DNA from: Onychostoma macrolepis
Taxonomy: Eukaryota > Chordata > Actinopteri > Cypriniformes > Cyprinidae
Assembly: GCF_012432095.1 (NCBI RefSeq)
Contig: NC_081174.1
Location: forward strand, 21,510,357 to 21,574,356
Length of the DNA: 64,000 nt
Direction: 5' to 3'
Shown here: in pieces, positions 45,126 through 57,800 of the stretch
Layout of the letters: each line of letters opens with the position of its first letter
How positions within the stretch are numbered: the first letter of the stretch is position 1
Notes under the pieces: model-generated
The model's input: only the letters and a program-made list of their open reading frames with translations
What the model was told of the DNA's origin: nothing
Database searches by the model: none
Position numbers and translations under genes: made by a program

Positions 45126-48100
45126 CAGTATGTTTCACTGCAGTATTCCTGAAGGGGAAGGTAGTGTCTTGAGACAGCAGCAGTGACTGCAGACCGATTC
45201 CTCCACAGTCCAATCAAATCAGCTGCGAGCGAAAATAGAATTCAGTATTACTGCAGTAACTCACATGATTTCTAATTTGACAAATTCACCTCTGTTAAGG
45301 CCCCAGCTCCCTTTCTTTTTGTCAGACAAAACACACAAACATTTTATAAAGATTTGTATTCAGCAAACACAGAAAATATACCATATTAAAGCATGAAGGA
45401 GCTAATCTGACTCTCTACATCAACATTGTTTACATGAAAGAGTAATTTAACATATAAATATAATGGTCTTCTAGACAAAGGTTGTTAATATAGTGGCCTC
45501 CAAAAACTATCAAACCAAATGACATTTGCACAGGCAAACTTTTCAAGCAAAACATTAAATTAAATAGACATTCATTTGAAAAAGTTAAATGTAAGTGAAA
45601 TTATGTAGCAACATTTCTTTGCAGATGTTCAATATTGGTATATAATGCAATAGTATATATGTGTATATGTATGTGTGTGTGTGTGTGTATATATATAAAC
45701 AAATGTTGTCATTAAAAATTGAGAATAAAACTGGCATCAACCCACTCAAATGTTTTTTTTTTTTTTAATGAACAAGGCTACAGGTATAAACTTATATAGA
45801 CTCCTAGAAAAATTAATGAGAAATCCTTCATCTGCAAATAATGATGTCAAGATATAATTTCATTGTGAGACAGGTTCATTTTCTTCTATAAGTCAAAACT
45901 GACACTTTACATTTCGTTATGATTACTCTCTGATATCTTCAATAAAATCCTAAGTGAATAATGACCAGCCCTGCAGAATAATGAAATTAGACGAGCTACA
46001 TTCAACTGCTCAATATGAACAATAAAAGTGTCAGATAGCGGTTAGTGCTGAATGAATGTCCAGGCTGCAGACGATCCTTGCAGACAGGATGCCTGCAACT
46101 CATAAGTCTAATGAGCTATTTTAAGGTGTAAAACAATACGGATAGCTCCAACATTGCCGATTTATTTATGGTTCTCAATTGAACAATTTAAATTAATACT
46201 TAGAAATAGCTCATGCAGTTTGTATCTGAGTAATGAAGCACACAAACCATTGGCTGGAATAGATTTAAAGACTACAGTGTATTACGATGAGTTACTTAAG
46301 GGAGATTGTTAAAAACTTGTTATGAACTGCTTTTGTATCCATAGGGATATAACAGGCATGGATGCAGAGTTCAGTACATCCTGGAAAGTTATGTTCCATC
46401 TATGGACATCACTCATAGTGTTATTGTTATTATAGTGTTAAATTTAAAAAATTAAATATTACAATAATGTAAGCCATGTATGGAAAACAAAGGTTTACTC
46501 AGCAAGAACGACTCAACTCATACTCTAAATCTGCTGTGTATTAAATCCCCCAGCATCCCTTTTAACTCACCTGACATCATTACACTTCAATATAGAAAAT
46601 ACAGACAAGCCAGCTTCTAAGAGTAAAGTGCAGTCCAGTATGTAAGCATACATTAATTATGTATTATGCCTTCACACAGTACACTGCATGACCTAGTTTT
46701 TACTAAACTAGTTTATGCATATAGGAGCATAACGTCTTTTTGTATCTGCACTTACACTTACCATTAAAGTGCCTAATATTCTGGATGTAAAACATAAAAC
46801 TTACAGACTTAATAATTATATTATTACATATAGTCATTTTAATGTTTAAAAAAATTATCTCATGCCAGGTTAATGTACAGTGATACCTAGAACTAAATGA
46901 CTTGCAGGTTGATTTACCTAAAAAGTATAATCACTGGCTCTAGCTTGATCATACTGACAAGCCCAAAATGGCAACACTGGCTGAGCTGACAGCATGAATT
47001 TGAGACGAAACCATTTGTTTTTTTGCAGCTAATGGAAGAAAGAGGGACTGTTCTGGAAACGTGTTTGAAAACAGTCATCATTTTGTCAAATCCACTTTGA
47101 AACTACTTGGGCTTCATTCACAAAGTAAATGGTTCCCATTATTATGTAAAATTGTTTTATGAATGTGAAAATCACACGCAAACATCTAGCATGCTATTAT
47201 GACAATGACTTGCAAGTTTTCATTCTCCACAGTCATATTTCCTTTTAGAGCATTACTTCTGCTGAATAAAGTTTTTTTTTTTTTTTTTTTGGAGCTGAGC
47301 TGATTCAAATGTCCTGCCGGCAACATTCCCCAGAAACCTCACGTGTTAGTTGCAGTTGTGAGACGTTGCCTCTCACCTGAAATATTAATTAATACTGCTG
47401 CTGTCAGAACACATCTGTGCTAGTAGACTGAGCCTGAGGATTTCAGACGAGCCAACTACACAACACTCACGTACATACACACACACACAGTGATTAAATG
47501 ATCCAATTATGCATGAGGATTCAGATTGGCCATGTATCCGTTTGAAACTTGAGGGGACAAGAACATGGCGATAGGTCAAAACTGACACAATAAATCTCAT
47601 CAGTCTCAAAAAGTTCTAGAGGGCGACACATATGCTTCATATCTGCTCTCATTAATAAAACAGTGCAAATGGTATGAGTTATGCAACACTGTATTTGTGA
47701 TTAGATTCATTATTCCAAATTCATATATATATATATATATATATACACAGAGGTATCTTATGTCAACGTTTTTCTGATATGTTGCAAGTATAAAATATTT
47801 AAATATTTGAAAAATATGAGATTCTGCATTATTTGTGCAAAGCAGCATTATTCTGGACACATGTTCAGTCATGTTGTTTAGGAATGGGTCAACACTTGAA
47901 ATAACCACAAATTACAATAATTACACCACAACAAAGAGAACAATTCCCATCTCTGGCCCCCTGGACAGACACTGATCTGGTACCCTGAAAGGGCCACAAC
48001 AGCTTTGCGTGTAAACAGGATCTCTAGTTTAATCCTGTTCTTTAGTTATGCCTACAACTTTGTTTTTAAAAAACCTGATCTGTATGTCGACAATTGCTTG

Positions 48101-49379
48101 TCAGTTCAGTTGTTGGTGAGGATTTGCACACAAAGGCCAGGATGTTTCTAGAGCCTCTGTTACTGGCATTGTGCGGTCAGTGCATTACACTGGCTGGCAG
48201 TTACAGAATGGGCAGCTTAGCATTGCCTTGGGCTCATGTGTCTATAGTCGTGCCGCTGATCCATTAATCCAATTAAGATTTACAACGCTGGCTAAGGCAG
48301 AGAGCCTTACCTGTGCAGGAGAGAGAGGATAATAAGGAAAATTTGGCTCTGTCGTCATGCACTCCTGCATCACAGAAAAAGCTAAGCTTCTTTGCACATG
48401 GGGAGGTGAAGGAGTGCAATATCTGATATGGTATTGGAGGTCTGGACATCTAAAAGCCATAATCAGGACACTCATCATTCACTCATTTATGAGTGACCAT
48501 ATATGCAAAAGATTTCTGGCCTGTGACCACATGCAAAGATTATCACCCTACAATCACTGACGCTGGGTGTGTAAAGCCTAAGGTAAAATGAAAATGAGAG
48601 AGAGAATGCAGGTAATGTTTGTTTCAAAACCATTAAGTTCTAACCTTTTTGACCTAAGGTCCTCTAAGAAAACATTTTTGAATGCCTTGCCCTCAGAAAT
48701 TAGTAGTGTCAAAAGATTAAAATAATTATGATAAATTTCATACGATAAGTTTAAAAAATGGAACGTTTATCATTAAAAACTACAGGAGCTCATTTCCGCT
48801 CATTAAAAGATGGTAATTGCAAATTGTAAGACATGAACCTGCAATTGATGAAAAAATGTCTGAATTGCGAGATAAAAAGTCACTATTATCTTTTTCATTC
48901 CATGGCTGAAAAACACAGTATTGCAATGTAAACTCAGAATTCAGAGAGAGAGAAAAAGTCAGAATTGCTAGAGAAAAGTCAAAATTACCTTTTATTATTA
49001 TTATTCTTTTCCCCCATGGTGGAAGCAGATTTCTATAAAAACAACTATGGTTGAAGGGATTAAAAAATATTCAGGAAATGTTTGCATATTTTTTACCTGA
49101 AAAATAGAAAATTGTCAATTTACATTTTTTAAAACTACACCTTGATTTTAATGAAGTTTAAGCACTTGAAGTTAAAATTATTTAATATAGGTTATGTTAA
49201 AAATAATGTAAGACCCCTATGACGTTTACTGTGATGTCGCCTAGTGGACCACGCCCCTCTGTTGGAGAACCACTATTCAAAAATGACTGAGCATGAAATG
49301 CCTGAAGCAAATGAGATAAATGCAATGAAAAAAAAAAAAGTTTCAAAAGCTATGTATCAATCAACCCAGACTAGTTTAA
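45126..49379. other. intergenic spacer upstream of ivns1abp
   Basis: This holds a TATATG/GTGT patch at about 45,655-45,697, poly(T) near 47,270-47,290 and a TA run at about 47,724-47,746. No gene was recognised. Confidence 0.6.
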
Positions 49380-49641
49380 CTAGCCGTTCTCCCCTGACTC
49401 CAGGGCCCGTCCTCAACTCACAGTCCGTCGGTACTTTTCCGCAGGCGGAGCTCTAGAGTTACGTCACGCGCGATTCAGCCCCGTGGCTTTTGTTAAGCGC
49501 GTGCTCCAGCGTCACTGTCAAAGCTCGCTCACCGATCTAACAGTCTCGATACCCGGAACGACAGGGTTGTGCGGACGCAAAAACGTGCCATATCTGTTGC
49601 TTTTGCAATCCACAACCAACAGCTCTGAATTTACCTTAAAT
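49380..49641 (+). promoter_or_regulatory. ivns1abp: ivns1abp promoter and start of 5' UTR
   Basis: A CpG-rich island in AT-rich surroundings just upstream of the first recognised donor site. It contains TTACGTCACG at 49459-49468, a cAMP-response-element half site. There is no TATA box, as is usual for a widely expressed gene. The transcription start was not determined. Confidence 0.6.
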
Positions 49642-49674
49642 ATGTCTACTATCGTCTACCGTCAAACAGATCAG
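49500..49674 (+). other. ivns1abp: ivns1abp 5' noncoding exon 1 (start approximate)
   Basis: The exon ends at GATCAG/GTAAGA (donor at 49675), a strong donor at the edge of a CpG island. It carries an ATG at 49642 that would open a short upstream frame continuing into exon 2. The 5' boundary is a guess. Confidence 0.6.
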
Positions 49675-52600
49675 GTAAGAATCAAGCTTATCGGTATTGT
49701 GTGAAGCTGCACGCCGCCTGTCCTCCTAGGATTTTTATTTATGATTTTTTTTTAAAGATTATTTGCTTGTACGTTGCTATTTAGTATTACATGTACACTA
49801 GTACGTTATATACTCACGCGACTGCCATATGGTGCGTTGTAATCTGCTCTGCATGTCTCTTGATAAACGCATGCGTTGCTCTCATCAGAAAAAGAATCAC
49901 TCGCTTGAGTTTAAACGTTTGCTGTGCGCAGCAAACCGTGATTCTGTAAATGTTTAATTTAGTTGGATTTTTTTTTATTTGTACATTGTACATTTGTTTC
50001 ACACATTTGAAAATAATGTACATTTAAAATAAATCTCTAACGAAGCACTGATTATTAAATAATTGCTTGTTATTACTAACGAATAATTAACGACATAAAA
50101 AAATACAACATACTGTTGCAGCAATTGCATTGTCACCATTTGGCATTTATAGTATTGTAAGGGCTGAAATATTGCACATTCAGTATTCATTGGTCAGTCA
50201 GTTCATTTATCCCAGACTACACTCATGTCGTTTTTTCCGTTTTTATAATAAAATGGGCTTCATACACTTTGAAATCTAGCTGCTTTGCCCAGTAAAATTG
50301 GATTGTGCTGTTTTCCTGATTGTTGTCTGCTTACAAGGCAAATATTTTTCCATTCTTAAAATCAAAGAATTATTCATTATAAATGTAACTTACTTTACCG
50401 TTAAATAGAACCGAAATTGCCGACCAAGGCATAAATGTAATAACAGATAACGTTAAATGAAAATCAGGACAGGACGGTTGTCAAGGTTAAAAAAAAAAGA
50501 GTGACTAGTGTGGTTCATAGAAAGCGGTTCTTTGACGCAGAACGTAAATTTGACCTCGTCGTTGATATTTTGTGAGGAAGATGGAAAAATAACGACCCGG
50601 TCCTACTGACCTAGTTTTGGATTTTTAGCGTAGGCTTGGACGAGGGTCTCAGAAACGTTTTGGGCTCTGTATGATGCAAGCTTCATTGTGCTGGAAATGT
50701 GGATACGAGGCGTGTTGATGGACACTTCTTGTAGCCAATCGTATCATGCGTGCTGGCCTATCAGGTTTCGTGAATTTAATGGGGCGTAACCCATAGAAAT
50801 TTGCCCTTGCATGGTTGATCCTTTGCATCGATATTTGATTGAATGTACCATATGGTCTCATACCTAATAATTGTATAGTTTAAATTATTTAAACATTTGG
50901 CATACAGTTTTACTAAGCAGCAGTTATCAAAAATTATGGTTTTAAGGCTTTTTTTCTCTACATATGTTCTCTCTTCATACCTAAAAATACCTGCAATCAT
51001 TTCCACAACCTAACATTGTGCACACACTCCCACATCTAATTTACTGTGGTTTTACACACAAAATCTCTAGTCATATTTCACAATCCCATTTGCAAGTCAT
51101 AGGAAGCAGCCGTTTCACTTCTCGCAAATCCTTTTCCGTTCTATATATCCACATCTGCCTATGGATGACCTAATTGTCACCGCAGTGCTTAATTTCTAAG
51201 GGAAATGAATGCAGCAAGTCCCATGCTCCTTAAACTAAGACCTTTGCTTGTGTGTTTTGATACATAGATTCTTAAGAGTTCAGATGCTGTTTTTTTTAAT
51301 ACATCAATTATTTTATATTTCTTTTTAGAGAATAACTTAGCTGTTTAACTGCCTTTCCTCTTTTGCATGTTATGGTTAATGTGAATCACCGGTAGACATT
51401 TTCTGTGACAGCCACTGTGAATAAAATCTGTGTTCTGTCTCTTTCCCTTTCAAACATTCTTTCCGTACGTGGTGAAGGATTATTCAATTTTCCAGCCTGT
51501 TCTCATGCGTGAGCTCAGCCGGTGGCTCGGTTAGCTCAATGTTTAAATTGTGTTCTCCTATTAACCTTTTTCCATAAAGGTTAGCGTTTCATTAGAGAGG
51601 GGCAGAGATTAAAAACCAAGAAGCCAAGATAAAAACAGCAGCTTTGTTGCCTTTTGCTCTCCGAATGTAATCTATTAATTCACAAAGCAGTTAAAAAATA
51701 GAATCTTTAAAAAATGTTAATTATTTTGATGGAGTAGTCATAATGTGTGTCCTTTCCATCTTTGTGATTAGGAGTTTAAATTACATAAGCTCTTCTGCTG
51801 CCTGTGGGTTTATGGAAAGAGTAGCAGTGTGTTTTAGTTTGGGCCGAGAGAGAATAAATCACTGATTTTGCCAGGTGTTATGTAACCCCTGCAAATGCAG
51901 CTCAGATTTTAGTGCACATCTGAATATGATTTTACGATATAAATTTTCTGCATGCTTTTTCCACAGCCTCTTGTGATCTTGCGCAACCATTTGACCATAA
52001 TATTATTTCTTTAATTGCACATCCACTTCTTTTCCTGCTCATTTTATGCAGATTCACTGTTGTGCGAGCCATTCATGAGCTCAAAGGCACACTGGGGGAT
52101 TTGCCAACTCCATAGAAGACGTATGTTATTATTCTATACATCCAAGGCCATTATTTAAAATCATTATTATTTGTAAAGCATGGCATGAACAATGCCAAGG
52201 TCTTGATTCCTGGTAAAATTTGCCATGAATAGCTTTGCATAGAAAAATCGGGCAAATATCTAAATGTTAGCAAGTCTGTATGTTTCTGACGCTGACTAAT
52301 GTAGTTCACCTTTTTCTCAGAGCTGGAAGAGATCCCAGAGAGAAAGCGTGACTTGCAAGAAAGAGGTCTTATGATGGAGACCAATATCATTGCAAGTGCT
52401 GCTTGTTGTCATGGGGTAGATTAAGAGCAGTTTGAACTATACAAATGCATGCAAGGAACTCATTGTCTTCTCTTGCCTCAATTTAATTTTTTTGAATGGC
52501 CTTAAGTGATGCGTTAAATTGTTGCTCAATCTGGGTTATCTGAGTACTTCTGCAGAGTCAATAGAACAACTGTTGCAGTGTGTTTCAGCCCATTCTCCTC

Positions 52601-54256
52601 TTTCTCTCCCACCTCGCTGTCTGTCCCACGCTTACCGACTGAGCATGCTGTTTGCTGCATGCCAGAGGGGGCCAAAAAGATTATATGCACAAAACAGTCT
52701 TTCAGAGTGTTTTCTGACACCACGCATTTCAGTATCTGCCCATTTTTTTTTGTCTTTTCACACTCGACTCTATCAGTAATTGTGTGAGGATGCTGTGGTA
52801 TGCTGCTACACAATGGACAGATTCGTGAGTCTGTCCGAAGCTGCAAAGTCACCATAGGTTTTATCTGCTGTCTGACCCGTAAATGCCTCGGTTTAAAGTA
52901 TCAGTCCCTGATTCCACTCCAAGTGGACCAACGGCTCTCAGATTAAGGTCACTAGTTTGAAACTTCAGACTTATCAATGAGTGGAAAGTTTCACGTTCAC
53001 AAGTCAGTGACATGACGCTGTTTTTGTCCTAAAGTATGTGTCAAGATTATTACGTAAAATATTAGATAAGGTGACTGTTTAATGACAAGACAAAGTTAAT
53101 TCAGGTTTTAAAATGACGTGTCTCTCAAAAAAACTTTATTTATGAAAGAATAATTTTTGAAAAAGAAAAAACTTAGGTTTAAGTTTTATTTATTTTTTAC
53201 TTTTATTTAATTCATAAATTTAAGATCTTTTGACTTTTTTTTTAAGCAGGAAAGAGTTTTGTTGAAACAGGAAGGGCATTAGCGAGATCTCACATAAAAA
53301 GCATAATTCAGTGCTTCCGTCGTCTATTTATTTTTATTTTTTTTACTCATCCAAGTGCTTGAAAGAGTTTCTCCAATACCACTTATCTTCAAGAGGAAGC
53401 ATCCCTATGATGAGGTAAATTAAGGCCTAGCGTTTTCCGATTGCTGTTTTCAATAATCAACCCCTGAGGAGGATAGAGCAAGAGAGGATGAGCAGATTAT
53501 CCAAAGGCCTCCACTGCCTGCTTGGAGCATTTGCGTCGAGTGAGGCTGAAATGGATAAAAGGACGTGAGTGGAAAAATACTTGCAGGTTTTCATGTAAAA
53601 CATGAGGATTCCACACACTGGAGCTCATTTGTTTTTCGCTTCTGCATTTTTCCATCCCCACACAGCTGTAGCCACATCATTGTGGGAATGTGATAAATCA
53701 TCAAAATTCCTGATTAAGTAAATTTTTTTTTTGGTTGTGTGACCATCCTCCGCCCCTAAAATTTGACCTCCTGCTAGCTAAAAGGGTTTTTAAAGACCTG
53801 TGGAGCATTCCAGAAGCATGTGGGTGTGGTAGAGCCATGTGGTTAACGGGGAGGAAGATGGGGAGAATCTGTGCGGGTGTTGTACAAACGGTCTGACCAA
53901 GAGAAGGGTTAACGGAGGGTCGGAAAAGCATGCCTGAGATTTAGGCAGCTTCTTGAATTAAGTCTGTGAGAGCGATTGTATCCGGATTAATTTGAACTGT
54001 CTGTGCAGCAGGAGTGAAGGCTGATCCTGAATAAGGCACGTGTTTAACTCCATGAACGCGATAAGTAGTGTAAAGCTGGGTCAGTCTGTGATCGGCAGCG
54101 CTTCTGCCCTTGGGCAACATGTGAACCTTTCATTTCTGTTAGTTCATTCCAAAGCAGTATTAGAAGTTGTGGCTATTGATGTGCTAGTAATTGCCATTGT
54201 GATCAGTGTTCCTGAGATCAGTCATCACAACCCCTTGTTTGTTATTTGTTTTGCAG
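49675..54256 (+). other. ivns1abp: ivns1abp intron 1
   Basis: About 4.6 kb of AT-rich sequence with no transposon having readable ends and no recognised exon. Short homopolymer runs only. Confidence 0.6.
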
Positions 54257-54522
54257 GTTATAATGCACGATCAACACAGAAAAGGTTTGAGTCTATAGCC
54301 AACGGGACACGCGAGGACTTGATTGCAGTCACTCTAAGCCTGAGAGTTTGAGTCACCTCTGACCCCCTGCCGTGCCCACTGGTTGCCTGGCATTGCCTTT
54401 TCCATCCACTTCGTAGTGAAGGAAAACCTAGGCACTCCCATTCCTGGTTCTACTTCACTCGTGCCTTTTTACGGCTTTCCCAAGTAAACTATCTCTCCCA
54501 GACGTACGTCATTCGGTATTAG
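54257..54522 (+). other. ivns1abp: ivns1abp 5' noncoding exon 2
   Basis: A TTTGTTTTGCAG acceptor and an ATTAG/GTAAGT donor bound 266 nt that precede the start-codon exon. All frames through it are short. An upstream frame from 49642 would stop at TAG 54296-54298. Assignment rests on splice-site quality and position. Confidence 0.6.
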
Positions 54523-54761
54523 GTAAGTGCATGACTTATACATGAGGTTGACTGTTATGTGTGCACAATTGGATGGATTTAAAGTGATTATAGACTCTGA
54601 CAGCTTTTTAAGCCAGCAGCTAAAATGAGTGATACATTGTATTTGATGTGTAGATGTGTGCGTGGGTGATGTGTTTATGTAAGATACACAGTGTGGGATA
54701 GATATTTTGAGGTTAAGTCCTAAAACTGACTTTAGCATGTTATTGTTTCACTTTTACAAAG

Positions 54762-54886
54762 GCTTAATTTCCAAAATGATTCCCAACGGATATTTGATTT
54801 TTGAGGACGAAAGTTTCCTGGATTCTACCGTGGCCAAGATGAACGCCCTTAGAAAGAATGGCCAGTTCTGTGATGTGAGACTACAG
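54762..54886 (+). CDS. ivns1abp: ivns1abp coding exon 1 (start codon)
   Basis: ATG at 54776-54778 in context CCAAAATGA. It encodes residues 1-37 ([20 protein letters not shown] then [17 protein letters not shown]) and ends CTACAG/GTGACA in phase 0. The acceptor TTTTACAAAG at about 54,761 is weak, so the exon's 5' edge is approximate; translation starts inside it. Confidence 0.93.
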
Positions 54887-57800
54887 GTGACACACCCTTT
54901 TTTAACCTTATTATTCTCTGTGTCATTATGAGACGGCTGAAACATGACTCAGGGAAGACGTGGGTCCTGGATCTTTGAATGGCCTTTAGCCGTGTTGACG
55001 TTCATTAACAGACAAAGCCAAACCCTCTGTGTTCAGAATATTTCAAAGACTGAATGGAAGGTTTAGCATTATCTGAAGAGATTTCATAATTTTTTTTATA
55101 AGATAATTTTTTTATTTTGATTCAAAAAATACTTTGACATTTAAATGACCATGCACCATATAAAATCCAGATTAATCAATTTATTACCTGTTAGTAAATG
55201 AAAACGAAATGGTGTCTATTTCTTTCTTACAATGTCATAAAACCTTTGTTCTTTTACCTCTGCAGGTGTGTGGCCATGAATTGATGGCTCATCGGGCAGT
55301 ATTGGCTTGTTGCAGTCCGTATCTGTTTGAAATCTTTAACAGCGACTTGGAATCCCATGGTGTCTCTCATGTGAAATTTGAGGATCTGGACCCTGAGGCT
55401 GTGGAGATCCTTCTCAACTATGCTTACACTGCCCAGTAAGAGACACACAACATGCAATCAACCAGTTAGAGCCATCATAAGGCACTTGTTCTACCATATT
55501 AATGGCTTTCCAATGATTTCTGATATTTATTGTTACTCTCTGCAGGTTAAAGGCAGATAAAGAGCTGGTTAAGGAGGTTTACTCTGCAGCCAAACGGCTC
55601 AAAATGGACAGAGTGAAGCAGGTAGGTTAATCAAGCATGTGTTTTTGTGACCGTTTTACTCGAGATGAAGCTCTAACCAACTCTTTTGTACTTGCTCCCA
55701 GATCTGTGGCGACTATCTTCTCTCCAAGATGGATTCCCAGAGCGCCATCTCCTATCGCAATTTTGCCAGCTGCATGGGAGACGGGCGTCTGCTGGGCAAG
55801 ATCGACAGCTATATCCAGGAGCATCTTCTGGACGTGTCTGAGCAAGAGGATTTCCTCAAGCTGCCACGCCTTAAGGTGAGCTGACCTTTACCCTTTCAGG
55901 TGATGTACTACTCTTTATTGCGCTCTTGTGCTAAATATACGTTCTCTTTTGGTCTGGTTTGTAGTTGGAGGTGATACTGGAGGATAACTTGACCTTGCCT
56001 AGTAATGGCAAGCTGTACTCCAAGGTGATTGGCTGGGTGCAACGCAGCCTGTGGGAAAATGGCGAACCCCTGGAGCGACTGATGGAGGAGGTGAGCACTG
56101 CGCTCCACTGTGAGCTCCTCTCTCCCTTCCCTCCCTTCTTCCCCCTCGTAATTCATCCCATTCACAGATTTAACAGGTCACACCAGCCATCTTAATGGTA
56201 GAGGTTGGTTGAGTTTGTTCTCTCTGCCTTCCATATATATATTTTTTTGTTTCCTCTCCCCCTTCACACTCAAATCACCCCGGGCCTTAAAGAATATACA
56301 TTTAGGTACAGAACGGGGCTGTTACACCCTCCGCAAAGGCGAATGGGTAGTCCAGGTGAGCCAAACTAAAAGCCTCCTGAATGCTCAGTGCTGTGCAGTA
56401 ACTGCAGCTACTCTGTCTGCTCCCAGAGAGTGACATGACATGTCGCCGTCCCAATGACATCTCTCTCTTCTCTAAGCAGGTGTGTGAGTGTTTGAGTGAG
56501 TGTGCTTGCTCTGGGAACCAGCACTAACAGTTCTTCCTCCCCACTGATTTATCTCTCCTTAGGTTTATTAGAGCAAACATCAGCAGGATTCTCACAAGAC
56601 TGAAGAAGCCAAGACTGGGGCCCTCCAGGGTAATGAGTCAGTGAATGAAAGAAAATAACAAAAGAACAAGAGGGAGCTGTGGCGAAACGAGCGCTAGGCT
56701 CCTGCCTCTTAAACTAATGCACTCACCAACAGGACACAGTTCATTTAAAATGACACTTCAGATGTCTGAGTACCACCATGTTGAATACACCAAAACATTC
56801 ACATATTAAGTCCACTTGCTGTAACTCACACATGCATGCGAAGTAACTCCAAGCATGTCACACAGTTGTTCATGCACACACTTATAGTACAAAATATTCA
56901 AATGATTGGCACACAAATATGGATGCTTTATGACACTAAGGCATTTAACATTACATTATAGTATATAGCTGAATACTGATTTAGGACGAATGAAAGAAAA
57001 GTAACAGAGCCATCGACTTCGTAAAAGGGTTAATGATGGCACCTACAGTAAGTTTCATCCTAAATAAAGGAAGTGGGAACTGAGTGCAGCTTAGAGGGAT
57101 GTTCTGAAGTTGCTCTCAGTTCCTAGTTCCTTTTAATCTGCTTTTGGACACATTCCCAGCTGGTCATGGAAACATGAAACATGACTTTTTTTTTCTAATT
57201 TAAAAACAATCAGTAATCTATAAAACACCACTATAACTATAGACAAATGGCCTTTTTTTTAATTTCAGCAGTACCTACTGGTCCTGTTCACTTGGCATCA
57301 ACACTGTACATAGTTGGTCAAGGGCAGCTTACAATTTTTTACTTCAGATACTTTCTCATTGTGCAAGACACTTAAAACATTGATGCAACCATGCTTTTAC
57401 CATTTTATGTCCTTAATAAATCTGCAAGTACAAACACACAGAAATGCTATAACATAGCACGTTTTTTTTTTTTAGTTTTTTTTTTTTTTTAGTTTTTACA
57501 ATCATTGTTTGTCCAATTTCAGTGGAATTATTTTCAGTCATTTGAACTGAATTTTGTATTATATTTGGTTTTGAAAAAAAACCTTTAAGCTTGAAGACAA
57601 TCCAAGATTTTTTTTCTTAATGAAGCACTCATTTTTGAGCTGTACAAGTTGAAAACAGCTAACCAGTGTTGTACTGGAGTTTGTGTGATGGCGTCTGACT
57701 TGACTAACCCCCTCAGCTGAGAGGATGGATGACAGCCGAACGTGCACTGATGGAGCTTGTTTGTCTGTTTCCTTCTGCAAACTTGTTGAAAAATGAAGGT

